From Flavobacterium sp. ASW18X (lineage in GTDB: Bacteria > Bacteroidota > Bacteroidia > Flavobacteriales > Flavobacteriaceae), in contig NZ_SWKK01000018.1 of assembly GCF_005144745.1 (NCBI RefSeq), positions 1-64,000 on the forward strand: a stretch of 64,000 nucleotides of DNA. The letters run 5' to 3'. The position numbers were made by a program, and so were the translations under genes. This document shows, piece by piece, positions 10,945-19,519 of the stretch (within the stretch, counting starts at the first letter, position 1; each line of letters starts with the position of its first letter). Under the pieces are notes generated by a model. That model worked only from the letters and a program-made list of their open reading frames with translations. It was not told the origin of the DNA and did not search any database.

Positions 10945-13900
10945 TTAAAATTGAATATCTAATCCTAAAGTCAATATTCTGGGGGTTGGATAGTTGAAAA
11001 AATCTTGTACCCTTAAAGCGTCAGCCTCTGGATCAAATCCTCTCCATTCTGTCCATGTAATCAAATTCTCTCCTTGTAAATAAACCCTTACAGAAGAAAA
11101 TGGAGTCTTTTCTAATAAATCCGATTGTAGGTTATACGCAAGTGTTACATTACGCAATCTTAAATAACCCGCATTTTCTAGGTAACGGTCAGTTAATAAA
11201 TTTCTGGTACTACCTGCACTGGCCGCAGGAATATCAGTAATGTCCCCTGGAGTAGTCCAAATATTATTAACTGTTGAAGATTGGTTTGCTAAAGAAATCA
11301 AGGTAGGATCTTCCGCAACACCGTAAGCATTGTTATACCTATAAACATCACCAACAAATGAAAATAATGTACTTAACGTTAATCCTTTATAGTCGGCGTT
11401 AAAACCAAATCCTCCTGTAAATTCTGGAATAGTTCCTTTATCCACAAAAACTCTATCATCAGGATTATATTGAGAAGTAGGATTACCTTCCTTGTCTAAA
11501 TAAATAGGTTGACCGTTAGCAGGATTTACACCGGCCCATCTTACAGCATAAAAACTATTGAATGGCTTTCCTTCTTGCAATGCTATTCTTCCACTTTCAA
11601 TCAATTCACCATCTAGTAGTTCAGTTATCTCATTTTTATTCCATGCGGCATTAGCATTAACACTAAATTTAAAATTATCTGTATCAACTACATCTGCATT
11701 CAAACTAACTTCAACACCTTTGTTACTCATCGATCCTATATTTCTGGAAATAGAACCAAAAGTAGAAATAAGAGTATTTGGTGTTGCATAAAATAAATCA
11801 GAAGTTCTCTTGTCATATAAATCAAAAGTACCTGATAATTTATTAAACAAGCCGAAATCTAAACCTATGTTGTATTGCTCCGTTGTTTCCCATTTCAAAT
11901 CAGGATTAGCTAAACTTGAAGCTACTATTGCTTGAGAGGCATTATATCCATTACCAACTGCATATAGATTATTAGTTAATGTGGTACCTCCAAATCTACC
12001 CCCTGTAATTCTATCATTCCCAGAGGTTCCATAACTAACTCTTAATTTTAAATCGTCTACTACATTAGAGTTAACTAAGAAATTTTCTTTGCTAATATTC
12101 CATCTCGCTGCTGCAGACCAGAAAGTACCCCACTTGTTTGTAGAACTAAATCTTGAAGACGCATCCCTTCTCAAAGACAAATCCACTCCATACTTACCAT
12201 CGTAATCATAATTAAGCAAACCAAAATAAGAAAACAAGCTAGTTTCTATTCTAGTAGAGAATACATCTGGAATGTAGTAAAGTTGTAAATTGTCAAGAGA
12301 CTCATCACCTGGGTCAACATCTGGAAATTCTCTTAAATCTCCAGGCGCAAAATTATACCCCTCTAAACGCGGATCAATTCCATAGCCGGTAAATCCGAAT
12401 CTATCAAAAATATTCTGGTTAAATTCTACAAAACCCGAAATATCAAAAGTGTGTTTATCTGCAAAAGTATTAGAGTAGTTTAACCCTAAATTACTAGTCA
12501 TTTGTAAATCTCTAGATTGTCCTTCGAATTGAGAACCTTTAAGCTCTGAATCTGGATTAGGTGCATTCTGACCATATATACTCAAAGGACTTGTTATTAT
12601 TAAATCATTGGTTTGCGTAAAATCTGCACCAAAAGAAGTAGTCGCCCTAACATTCTTCAATAATTCAAGACTTGCGTTAAAAGAGCCAACCACTTTAATT
12701 TCCTCTTCTAATTGTGTATTTAGCTGAGTGTTGTTTAAGGATACGAATGGGGTTACATCAAAACCATCTCTATTAAGCCCTACAGTATTTAAACTTCCAT
12801 CTGGATTAAAAGGATTTAAGTAAGGCTTTGCCAAGTAAGCCACAAGAAATGGATTACCTAAACTACCAGTCCCTTCGTTTTGAATAAAATTACTTTTACT
12901 AAAGTTAGCAGTAAAATTAGAACCGTAAGTAAATTTATTATCATTAGATTTCCCAGAGTAGTTAGTTCTAAACGTGAATCTTTGAAGATTACTTCTTCTA
13001 GCTGTACCCTCTTGTTCATAGTAAGAAATAGAGTTATAGTTAGATGCATTCTCACTACCGGAAGTTAAAGATAACTCATGAAGTATTGTCTTACCAGTTT
13101 GGGTAATTATGTCTGACCAGTTGGTATTGATATTTTCAGACACCAAAAAACTTCTAGCAGGATCACCACTCATGGCGTCAAAATTGGTATTACCAGTAAG
13201 TCTTTCTAAGTTTATAATTTCATCCGTGGTCATTGTCTCAAAGTTAGGATCCTGAGGTGAGGTAAAACCTGTTTGTGTTCTATAGGTTACCTTAAACGCA
13301 GAGTTAAACTTCCCAGACTTTGTTTTAATTACAATCACCCCTGCAGCACCTCTACTACCATACAATGCTGACGCAGAACCATCTTTTAAAATGTTAATTG
13401 ATTCTATATCATTAGGGTTAATACTTCTAAAATTATCTTCATCTATAGGAACTCCATCCATTATAAATAATGGCTCCACATTTCCACTTAAAGAAGTTAC
13501 ACCTCTAATTAAAATTGTACTATTACTACCCGGCTGTCCAGACCCAGTGGATATCTGCATACCTGGCGCTTGAGACTGTAGTGTTTGTACAAACGAAGCA
13601 TTTGGTCTAGATTCTATTGTTTCCGAACCAACTGTTGTAATTGCTGAGGCTATTTTACTTTTATCTTGTCCTCCACCGTAACCGGTAACCACAACCTCTG
13701 CCAATGCCTGAGCATCTTGCTCTAATTGTGCATTAATTGTACTAGAGGTGCCTACAGTTTTATTTACTGTTTTTTGCCCCAAGTAACTAAATCTTAAAAC
13801 TTGTCCTGTACTTGCGGTAATTGAGTAATTACCATCAAAATCGGTTTGTGTTCCATTAGATGTCCCTACAACAACAATGGATACACCAGGCAATGGAAGA

Positions 13901-14007
13901 CCGTCTTGGTCCGTTACATTACCTGAAATCGTTTTCTCTTGTGCAAAAGAAAAAGACATTGTAAACACCAACAAAGGTGTCAACAACCATGTTAACATTG
14001 ATTTCAT
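10945..14007 (-). CDS. SusC/RagA family TonB-dependent outer-membrane transporter
   Basis: The 1020-residue protein has a signal peptide (to SFAQ), then a carboxypeptidase-regulatory-like domain (ISGNVTDQDGLPLPGVSI, residues about 27-105). A TonB box-like segment (LAEVVVTGYG) follows, then the plug with VTSLSGNVEPLFIMDGVP and NILKDGSASALYGSRGAAGV, and a long beta-barrel ending in phenylalanine. It imports a substrate captured by the neighbouring SusD, powered by TonB. It heads a three-gene operon. An ATTATGC palindrome lies about 126 bases upstream of its start codon. Confidence 0.95.
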   Translation of the reverse strand: MKSMLTWLLTPLLVFTMSFSFAQEKTISGNVTDQDGLPLPGVSIVVVGTSNGTQTDFDGNYSITASTGQVLRFSYLGQKTVNKTVGTSSTINAQLEQDAQALAEVVVTGYGGGQDKSKIASAITTVGSETIESRPNASFVQTLQSQAPGMQISTGSGQPGSNSTILIRGVTSLSGNVEPLFIMDGVPIDEDNFRSINPNDIESINILKDGSASALYGSRGAAGVIVIKTKSGKFNSAFKVTYRTQTGFTSPQDPNFETMTTDEIINLERLTGNTNFDAMSGDPARSFLVSENINTNWSDIITQTGKTILHELSLTSGSENASNYNSISYYEQEGTARRSNLQRFTFRTNYSGKSNDNKFTYGSNFTANFSKSNFIQNEGTGSLGNPFLVAYLAKPYLNPFNPDGSLNTVGLNRDGFDVTPFVSLNNTQLNTQLEEEIKVVGSFNASLELLKNVRATTSFGADFTQTNDLIITSPLSIYGQNAPNPDSELKGSQFEGQSRDLQMTSNLGLNYSNTFADKHTFDISGFVEFNQNIFDRFGFTGYGIDPRLEGYNFAPGDLREFPDVDPGDESLDNLQLYYIPDVFSTRIETSLFSYFGLLNYDYDGKYGVDLSLRRDASSRFSSTNKWGTFWSAAARWNISKENFLVNSNVVDDLKLRVSYGTSGNDRITGGRFGGTTLTNNLYAVGNGYNASQAIVASSLANPDLKWETTEQYNIGLDFGLFNKLSGTFDLYDKRTSDLFYATPNTLISTFGSISRNIGSMSNKGVEVSLNADVVDTDNFKFSVNANAAWNKNEITELLDGELIESGRIALQEGKPFNSFYAVRWAGVNPANGQPIYLDKEGNPTSQYNPDDRVFVDKGTIPEFTGGFGFNADYKGLTLSTLFSFVGDVYRYNNAYGVAEDPTLISLANQSSTVNNIWTTPGDITDIPAASAGSTRNLLTDRYLENAGYLRLRNVTLAYNLQSDLLEKTPFSSVRVYLQGENLITWTEWRGFDPEADALRVQDFFNYPTPRILTLGLDIQF

Positions 14008-14132
14008 TTAAAAAATTTTTGAATTAGTCAGTCCCAAAAATGATAAATTATCGTTAAGAATCCAAAAAAGCTACGTATATGAGAAGCGATTTTGTTAATT
14101 ATTACAGAATTTTTATTATTTGATTCTTAAAT

Positions 14133-14148
14133 ATTATGCTTGCATAAT
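14133..14148. promoter_or_regulatory. ATTATGC palindrome between susC-like gene and rnhB
   Basis: ATTATGC, two bases, GCATAAT is a perfect inverted repeat. A further half site with ATTATGCAAT occurs at 14181-14190. It lies in the 213-base AT-rich divergent gap and could be a regulator site for the SusC operon or rnhB. The role is inferred. Confidence 0.4.
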
Positions 14149-14220
14149 AATTTTTTAATATTTTGATGTTTCCTTTAATTATTATGCAATTTTTTAGTTA
14201 ATTTTTAATTAAATTAAATT

Positions 14221-14817
14221 ATGCTTAACATTTTTTATGATTCTTTTAACGATGCAGGAACAGATGAAGCAGGTAGGGGTTGTCTTGCAGGTCCAGTTAC
14301 CGCTGCTGCTATTATACTGCCAGAATCTTTTAAAAATGAAATGCTTAACGACTCCAAACAACTTACCTTAAAGCAAAGAAATCTGCTTAAACCATTATTA
14401 GAAGTACAGGCTACCTCATTTGCTGTTTGCCATGTTTTTGAAGATGAAATTGACCAAATTAACATTCTAAATGCATCAATTTTAGCGATGCATAAGGCAT
14501 TAGATAAACTAACGTCTACTCCATCTCATATTTTGGTAGACGGAAATCGGTTCAAAAAATACAAGAATATACCACATACTTGCTTTGTTAAAGGAGATTC
14601 AAAATACTTAACCATTGCCGCTGCTTCTGTCTTGGCTAAAACCTATAGAGATGCTTATATGTTAAAAATTCATCAAGAATTCCCTATGTACAACTGGGCA
14701 AAAAACAAAGGCTACCCTACTAAAGAACACAGAGCAGCCATTAAAAAGTACGGCCCTTGCAAGTACCACCGTAAAAGCTTTAAATTACTACCAGAACAAT
14801 TGTCTTTTGATATATAA
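14221..14817 (+). CDS. rnhB: ribonuclease HII
   Basis: The 198-residue protein contains the RNase HII signature [14 protein letters not shown] near the N-terminus, with catalytic Asp15 and Glu16. It also has the acidic site in ILVDGNRF (about Asp107) and the [12 protein letters not shown] motif. It cuts the RNA strand of RNA-DNA hybrids and removes single misincorporated ribonucleotides. The length is normal for the family. It is divergent from the SusC operon and is followed after 35 bases by a lipoprotein gene that has its own promoter-like element. Confidence 0.95.
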   Translation: MLNIFYDSFNDAGTDEAGRGCLAGPVTAAAIILPESFKNEMLNDSKQLTLKQRNLLKPLLEVQATSFAVCHVFEDEIDQINILNASILAMHKALDKLTSTPSHILVDGNRFKKYKNIPHTCFVKGDSKYLTIAAASVLAKTYRDAYMLKIHQEFPMYNWAKNKGYPTKEHRAAIKKYGPCKYHRKSFKLLPEQLSFDI

Positions 14818-14835
14818 ACAAAGCCGTTAACTTTG
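14807..14835 (+). promoter_or_regulatory. promoter of the 818-residue lipoprotein gene
   Basis: TTG at 14807-14809 is followed after 18 bases by TAACTTTG at 14828-14835. This fits the Bacteroidota consensus and lies 17 bases before the ATG at 14853. The -33 box is inside the end of rnhB. Confidence 0.6.
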
Positions 14836-14852
14836 CGCTAAACACATTTTAA

Positions 14853-17309
14853 ATGAGAGCAAAGGCAACACTAGTTATCTGTTTACTACTATCTATAGCT
14901 TGTAATAAACAATTACAAATTAAAGATGCTCTCAGCGCTACCTTACCTCAAGATGCCAGCGTCTTCGTTAAAATTAACAATTTAGACAACTTAAAAAGTG
15001 AATTAAAAAACAGCAGCATTCTAACTGCTTTACAATCTTCTGCAACCCACAATAGCATTGTAGATAAAATTGCTATCCTATCTAATGCCCAACCTAAAGG
15101 AAAAGGATTTATGGGTTTTTACGAATTGGGTAGAAATAATTTTGAATTTCTATATGCAACTAAGAAGGATAGTTTATTCTTTTCCTTGGCTTCAATTAAA
15201 AATAAAACAATAGAAAAATTACAGTACGAAGGTCATGAAATATTACATTATACTCTAGACGGAGAAGAAGGCTACTTATTAGAGAAATCTTCATATGTAA
15301 TCGTAAGCTCTTCTAAATTGCTTATAGAGAACTTAGCTAGAGCTTCTGCAACACCTAAAGTGGACCCAATTTTAGAAAAACTGTATACCACTTCTGAAGA
15401 TAATAAAGCGGCTAATTTTTTTATCAACCTAAAAAAGTCTAATTCATTAACCAGCTCCCTTATAAAAAATAGTTATACCGCTGAACTTAAAAATTTTGCT
15501 GATTGGTTGAGTTTAGACCTTAATTCTTCTCAAGAAGAACTTTCGCTTAGTGGTATTCTTACAGCGAACGATTCTATAAAAAATTATGTTAATCTATTTA
15601 AAGGTACTTCTCCCGTTACAAGCATTGCAAAAAACATAGCACCACAACACACAGATATCTTTATCAGCTACACCTTTAATGATTATCAAAAGTTGATTCA
15701 AAACCAACGTAAATTCTTAGATAAAAAATCATTTGTAAGTAGTTTGTCTAATATAGAAGAGATTGCCATTATTAGGGTAAAAGAAAATACCTCTATTTTA
15801 TTAAATAGCAGCATAGGAGAAGGTCTTTCACAAACTGTTGATAGTTTAAGAATAGAAACTACAAATTACCAAGGTGTAGAAATCATTAAGCTTAGTAAAC
15901 CCGATTTTATAACTACTAACTTTCAGCCAATCATAAAAAATTTTGAAGCGAATTACTGCTCTATTTTTGATAATTCTTTTCTTTTTGCAGAAAACGAAGA
16001 AACGTTACAAACCTTAATTGCAAACGTAAAAAATGGTAATGTTCTAGCCAATAATCCAAATTTTACACAGACAATGGAACAATTGGCAACCGAAGCATCC
16101 ATCACTTATTTTGCCACACCTAACGGCATAAAGTCATTAGCAAATACCTATTTGCTTCCAGATAAAGCCAAGGAAATTTCAGAAGCCAGTATTGAGCAAT
16201 ATTTTGCAAGTCAAATTAATACAGACCAAGGCTTTTACCACTTTAATATTATTGCCTCAAACACCAAAAAAGTAAAAGTAGCTGCTAGTGTAGCCCCTGT
16301 TTTTACACTAGAATTAGATAGTGATTTACACTTAAAGCCACAGTTTGTTAAAAATCATAGAAATAACACCTATGAGATTGTAACTCAAGATATAGACAAT
16401 AACTTATATCTTATATCACCCAATGGTAAATTGCTCTGGAAAAAACAATTAGAAGGGAAGGTTCAAGGAGAAATTCAGCAAGTAGATTTATATAAGAATG
16501 GCAAATTACAAATGGCATTTTGTACAAACAATCAATTCTTAATTCTAGACCGTAATGGAGAAGAGGTCGGTGATTTTAATAAAAAGTTTGAAGGCGGAAA
16601 TTTAAATCCGTTAGCCGTTTTTGATTATGACAACAACCGTAATTATCGTTTTGTGGTTACTCAAGGACAATCCGTTTACATGTATAATAATCAAAATAAA
16701 ATTGTGGATGGCTTTACTTTTACCAAAGCGGATAAAACGATTATACAAGCTCCAAAACACTTTAGAATTTCTGGTAAAGATTATTTATTGTTTCCATTAG
16801 CAGACGGAACTTTGAAAATTTTACACCGTGCTGGTCAAGACAGGTTAAACATCAAAGAAAAAATAGACTTTTCTAAAAACGAAGTATACTTGTATAAGAA
16901 CAAGTTTACTACTACAAATACCAAAGGTGTTTTACATTTAATAGATACTAAAGGTAAACTAAGCGCCTCTAACCTTAACCTTGGTGCCGACCATGGAATT
17001 GACGCCACTAGTAAAACTTTAGCCTATATGGATGAAAACGTACTAAGCATTAAAGGAAAAAAAGTGGAACTAGATTTAGGTGTATACTCTAAACCTAAAA
17101 TCTTTTACATTAACAACAAGATTTACGTAACTGTTACAGACCTGCAAAGTCAACAAGTTTATTTGTTTGATAGCCAAGCCAAACCCATCCCTAATTTTCC
17201 GGTTTACGGCAGCTCACAGATAGATTTAATTGATATGGATAAGGATAACGTTTTAGAATTTGTGTCTAAAGACCAAGAAAACTCCATCATAGTGTATAAG
17301 CTTAACTAA
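14853..17309 (+). CDS. large lipoprotein with C-terminal beta-propeller-like half
   Basis: The 818-residue protein has a lipobox (LLSIAC, cysteine 17). The N-terminal half, about residues 25-480, resembles DUF3352-like proteins: it begins with LPQDASVFVKINNLDNLKSEL and contains repeated strand-helix units. Residues about 485-818 look like a PQQ/WD-type propeller with phrases such as NLYLISPNGKLLWKKQLEG and QSVYMYNNQNKIVDGF. It closes with a VCBS-like DMDKDNVLEFVSKDQ. Family assignment of the first half is tentative. It follows rnhB in the same direction and has its own promoter candidate. The likely location is the periplasm or outer membrane. Confidence 0.6.
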   Translation: MRAKATLVICLLLSIACNKQLQIKDALSATLPQDASVFVKINNLDNLKSELKNSSILTALQSSATHNSIVDKIAILSNAQPKGKGFMGFYELGRNNFEFLYATKKDSLFFSLASIKNKTIEKLQYEGHEILHYTLDGEEGYLLEKSSYVIVSSSKLLIENLARASATPKVDPILEKLYTTSEDNKAANFFINLKKSNSLTSSLIKNSYTAELKNFADWLSLDLNSSQEELSLSGILTANDSIKNYVNLFKGTSPVTSIAKNIAPQHTDIFISYTFNDYQKLIQNQRKFLDKKSFVSSLSNIEEIAIIRVKENTSILLNSSIGEGLSQTVDSLRIETTNYQGVEIIKLSKPDFITTNFQPIIKNFEANYCSIFDNSFLFAENEETLQTLIANVKNGNVLANNPNFTQTMEQLATEASITYFATPNGIKSLANTYLLPDKAKEISEASIEQYFASQINTDQGFYHFNIIASNTKKVKVAASVAPVFTLELDSDLHLKPQFVKNHRNNTYEIVTQDIDNNLYLISPNGKLLWKKQLEGKVQGEIQQVDLYKNGKLQMAFCTNNQFLILDRNGEEVGDFNKKFEGGNLNPLAVFDYDNNRNYRFVVTQGQSVYMYNNQNKIVDGFTFTKADKTIIQAPKHFRISGKDYLLFPLADGTLKILHRAGQDRLNIKEKIDFSKNEVYLYKNKFTTTNTKGVLHLIDTKGKLSASNLNLGADHGIDATSKTLAYMDENVLSIKGKKVELDLGVYSKPKIFYINNKIYVTVTDLQSQQVYLFDSQAKPIPNFPVYGSSQIDLIDMDKDNVLEFVSKDQENSIIVYKLN

Positions 17310-17414
17310 CCTTTTATACAGCTAGCAATACCAATTATACAGATTTAAGAACATTCTCATTTACTGTTTTCTAATTTGTGGTGAATCTCATGAATCAACA
17401 CAAAACAATAGAAA

Positions 17415-18737
17415 ATGAAATTTCCCTTAAGAACAGTTGGCCTAATGGCATTTTTATTCCTGTTCACAGCTCCCGTACAGAGTCAATTTTTAAAAAAATT
17501 AGGCAAAAAGGCTAAAGAAGCTGCAGAACGCACGGTTGAACGCCGCGTAGAAAGTGAAACTTCTAAAAAAACAGACCAAACTTTAGATAGTATTTTAGAG
17601 CCTGGCAGTAAAAAATCGGAACCAAAAAGCTTACCCCAACCTACTAACCAAGATGATGATACGTTAGATACGGGCACCAAAGACGGTAATGCATCCAAAA
17701 ACACCAGTATTAGCAATTCCGACCAAGAACCAAGCTTAGAAGTATACAGCAAATTTGATTTTGTTCCTGGAGATACGCCACTGTTCTTTGACGATTTTTC
17801 TAACGACTTTATTGGTGACTTTCCAGCAAAATGGAATACCGATGGCGGTGGAGAAGTGGTAAAAGTGAACAATAACAATCAAAATTGGTTTGAAATGCTA
17901 TCTGGATCTTATTACATTCCTGATGTTCCCTATTTACCCGAAGAGTATACAATTGAATTTGATTTGTTAGCTGTTGGCGTTGATAAAAATACGTCATCTG
18001 CAGCGTTACTTCATGTAATTTTGGACGAAAAGGATAACTTTAGTTACAGTAATAACACTGTTTTCAGTTATCTTCCTTTTTGTCAATATACAGACATTGA
18101 CATACGTATGTGGAATAATATTGACGGTAAAAACACCATCAACAATCGTATTAATGCAGATGTTAGGGAGGAAATGAATCAAATGCCCCATATTTCTATC
18201 GCCGTAAACAAACAGCGTTTTCGTTTATGGATAAATGAAGAAAAACATGTGGATATTCCAAGGATTGTCCCAGTAGGCAAGATTACAAAGTTGAAGTTTG
18301 AACCAGTAGGGTTTAAAGATGGTAAGGAAAAACTTTTAATAAGCAATCTAAAGGTTGCAGAAGGCGGTTTAGACTTAAGAAGAAAACTTATCTCCGAAGG
18401 TAAAATCTCTACCAACGGTATTTTATTTGATTCCGGTTCTGCTAACATCAAACCAGAATCTATGGGTATTATTCGCCAAATCTACCAAGTACTACAGCAA
18501 GATTCTTCTATCAAACTTAAAATTGTTGGTCACACAGATGCAGATGGAGATGATGCCACAAATCTTAAATTGAGTGATACCAGAGCACAATCTGTAAAAA
18601 AAGCTTTGACAGATGTATATGGGGTTGCCGCCAATAGACTTACCACAGAAGGTAAAGGTGAACTAGAACCCATAGCGGACAATACCTCAATAGAAGGAAA
18701 GACCCAAAACAGACGTGTAGAATTCATCAAACTATAA
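17415..18737 (+). CDS. OmpA family protein with shared N-terminal helix and LamG-like domain
   Basis: The 440-residue protein has a signal peptide ending at VQSQ. An amphipathic charged helix follows (FLKKLGKKAKEAAERTVERR, residues about 26-60) that recurs in the product at 23241. After a Ser/Asp-rich linker, residues about 117-305 form a concanavalin-like/LamG-type beta domain (PLFFDDFSNDFIGDFPAKWN). Residues about 325-440 are an OmpA C-terminal domain with ILFDSGSANIKPES, the peptidoglycan-binding NLKLSDTRAQSVKKAL and the closing NRRVEF. It probably anchors an extracytoplasmic assembly to the cell wall. It sits 7 bases before the TapB-like gene, in one operon. Confidence 0.82.
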   Translation: MKFPLRTVGLMAFLFLFTAPVQSQFLKKLGKKAKEAAERTVERRVESETSKKTDQTLDSILEPGSKKSEPKSLPQPTNQDDDTLDTGTKDGNASKNTSISNSDQEPSLEVYSKFDFVPGDTPLFFDDFSNDFIGDFPAKWNTDGGGEVVKVNNNNQNWFEMLSGSYYIPDVPYLPEEYTIEFDLLAVGVDKNTSSAALLHVILDEKDNFSYSNNTVFSYLPFCQYTDIDIRMWNNIDGKNTINNRINADVREEMNQMPHISIAVNKQRFRLWINEEKHVDIPRIVPVGKITKLKFEPVGFKDGKEKLLISNLKVAEGGLDLRRKLISEGKISTNGILFDSGSANIKPESMGIIRQIYQVLQQDSSIKLKIVGHTDADGDDATNLKLSDTRAQSVKKALTDVYGVAANRLTTEGKGELEPIADNTSIEGKTQNRRVEFIKL

Positions 18738-18744
18738 AAACATC

Positions 18745-19428
18745 ATGAAAAATCTTATAATCCTGCTAACATTAAGTTGTTTTACCTATATGGCCTCCGC
18801 GCAATGTAGTAGGTATTATCCGTTAGAAAAAGGAACCACTTTTACTTATGACAACCTCAATAAAAAAGGTAAATCTGACGGAATTACCCATTACAAAGTA
18901 AGTGATGTAAGCACCGCCGGGGGCATTACAACCGCAACCATGGAGGTAAAACTTACAGATGCTAAGGGAAAAGAGTCTTTTTCCTCAGATTATTCATTTA
19001 CCTGTGATGGCGATGTGGTACGAATTGACTACCAATCTTTAATGAACACAAAGATGTTAGAACAATTCAAAGACATGGAGATGGAAATTACGGGTACAGA
19101 GGTGGAATTACCCAATAATCTAAACGTAGGACAAGATTTAGCAGACGCAAATGTGGCTGTATCCATAAATATGAGTGGCATGAACATGAAAATGAATGTA
19201 GATACCGTAAACCGAAAAGTAGAGAAAAAAGAAACCATAACCACTAGTGCAGGCACTTTTGACTGCTATGTTATCTATAGCGAAATCAAAAGTAAAATGA
19301 TGATGACCAACCAAACTTTTCCGTCTAGACTGTGGTTGGCAGAAGGTGTAGGATTGGTTAAGCAAGAAACCTATAATAAAAATGGGAAGCTTATGGGCTC
19401 TACCGTGCTTACCAGTTTAGAAATGTAA
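18745..19428 (+). CDS. TapB/DUF3108-like exported protein
   Basis: The 227-residue protein has a signal peptide to about residue 19 (YMASAQ). The mature part begins with CSRYYPLEKGTTFTYDNLNK, has a central FDCYVIYSEIKSKM segment and ends with LWLAEGVGLVKQETYNKNGK. This is the layout of TapB/DUF3108-type beta-rich proteins, whose biochemical role is unknown. It is translated directly after the OmpA gene and is followed by a terminator. The gene at 23241 encodes a DUF4412 protein with a similar end-domain layout, suggesting parallel functions. Confidence 0.68.
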   Translation: MKNLIILLTLSCFTYMASAQCSRYYPLEKGTTFTYDNLNKKGKSDGITHYKVSDVSTAGGITTATMEVKLTDAKGKESFSSDYSFTCDGDVVRIDYQSLMNTKMLEQFKDMEMEITGTEVELPNNLNVGQDLADANVAVSINMSGMNMKMNVDTVNRKVEKKETITTSAGTFDCYVIYSEIKSKMMMTNQTFPSRLWLAEGVGLVKQETYNKNGKLMGSTVLTSLEM

Positions 19429-19450
19429 ATAGATGCATTCAAAAAACGGA

Positions 19451-19482
19451 AGGCCTCGGTATTATATCGAGGCTTTTTCTTT
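19451..19482 (+). terminator. rho-independent terminator
   Basis: GCCTCG (19453-19458) pairs with CGAGGC (19468-19473) and is followed by a TTTTTCTTTT tail. It ends the OmpA-TapB operon just before the sensor kinase gene. Confidence 0.85.
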
Positions 19483-19519
19483 TCATTAAGAACTTGTAAA
19501 AAAGAGGATAAACAGCAGC

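Noticed and set aside
17483-17878. 131-residue minus-strand frame
   Set aside because: It is a shadow of the OmpA-family gene, formed by its codon pattern in the opposite strand.
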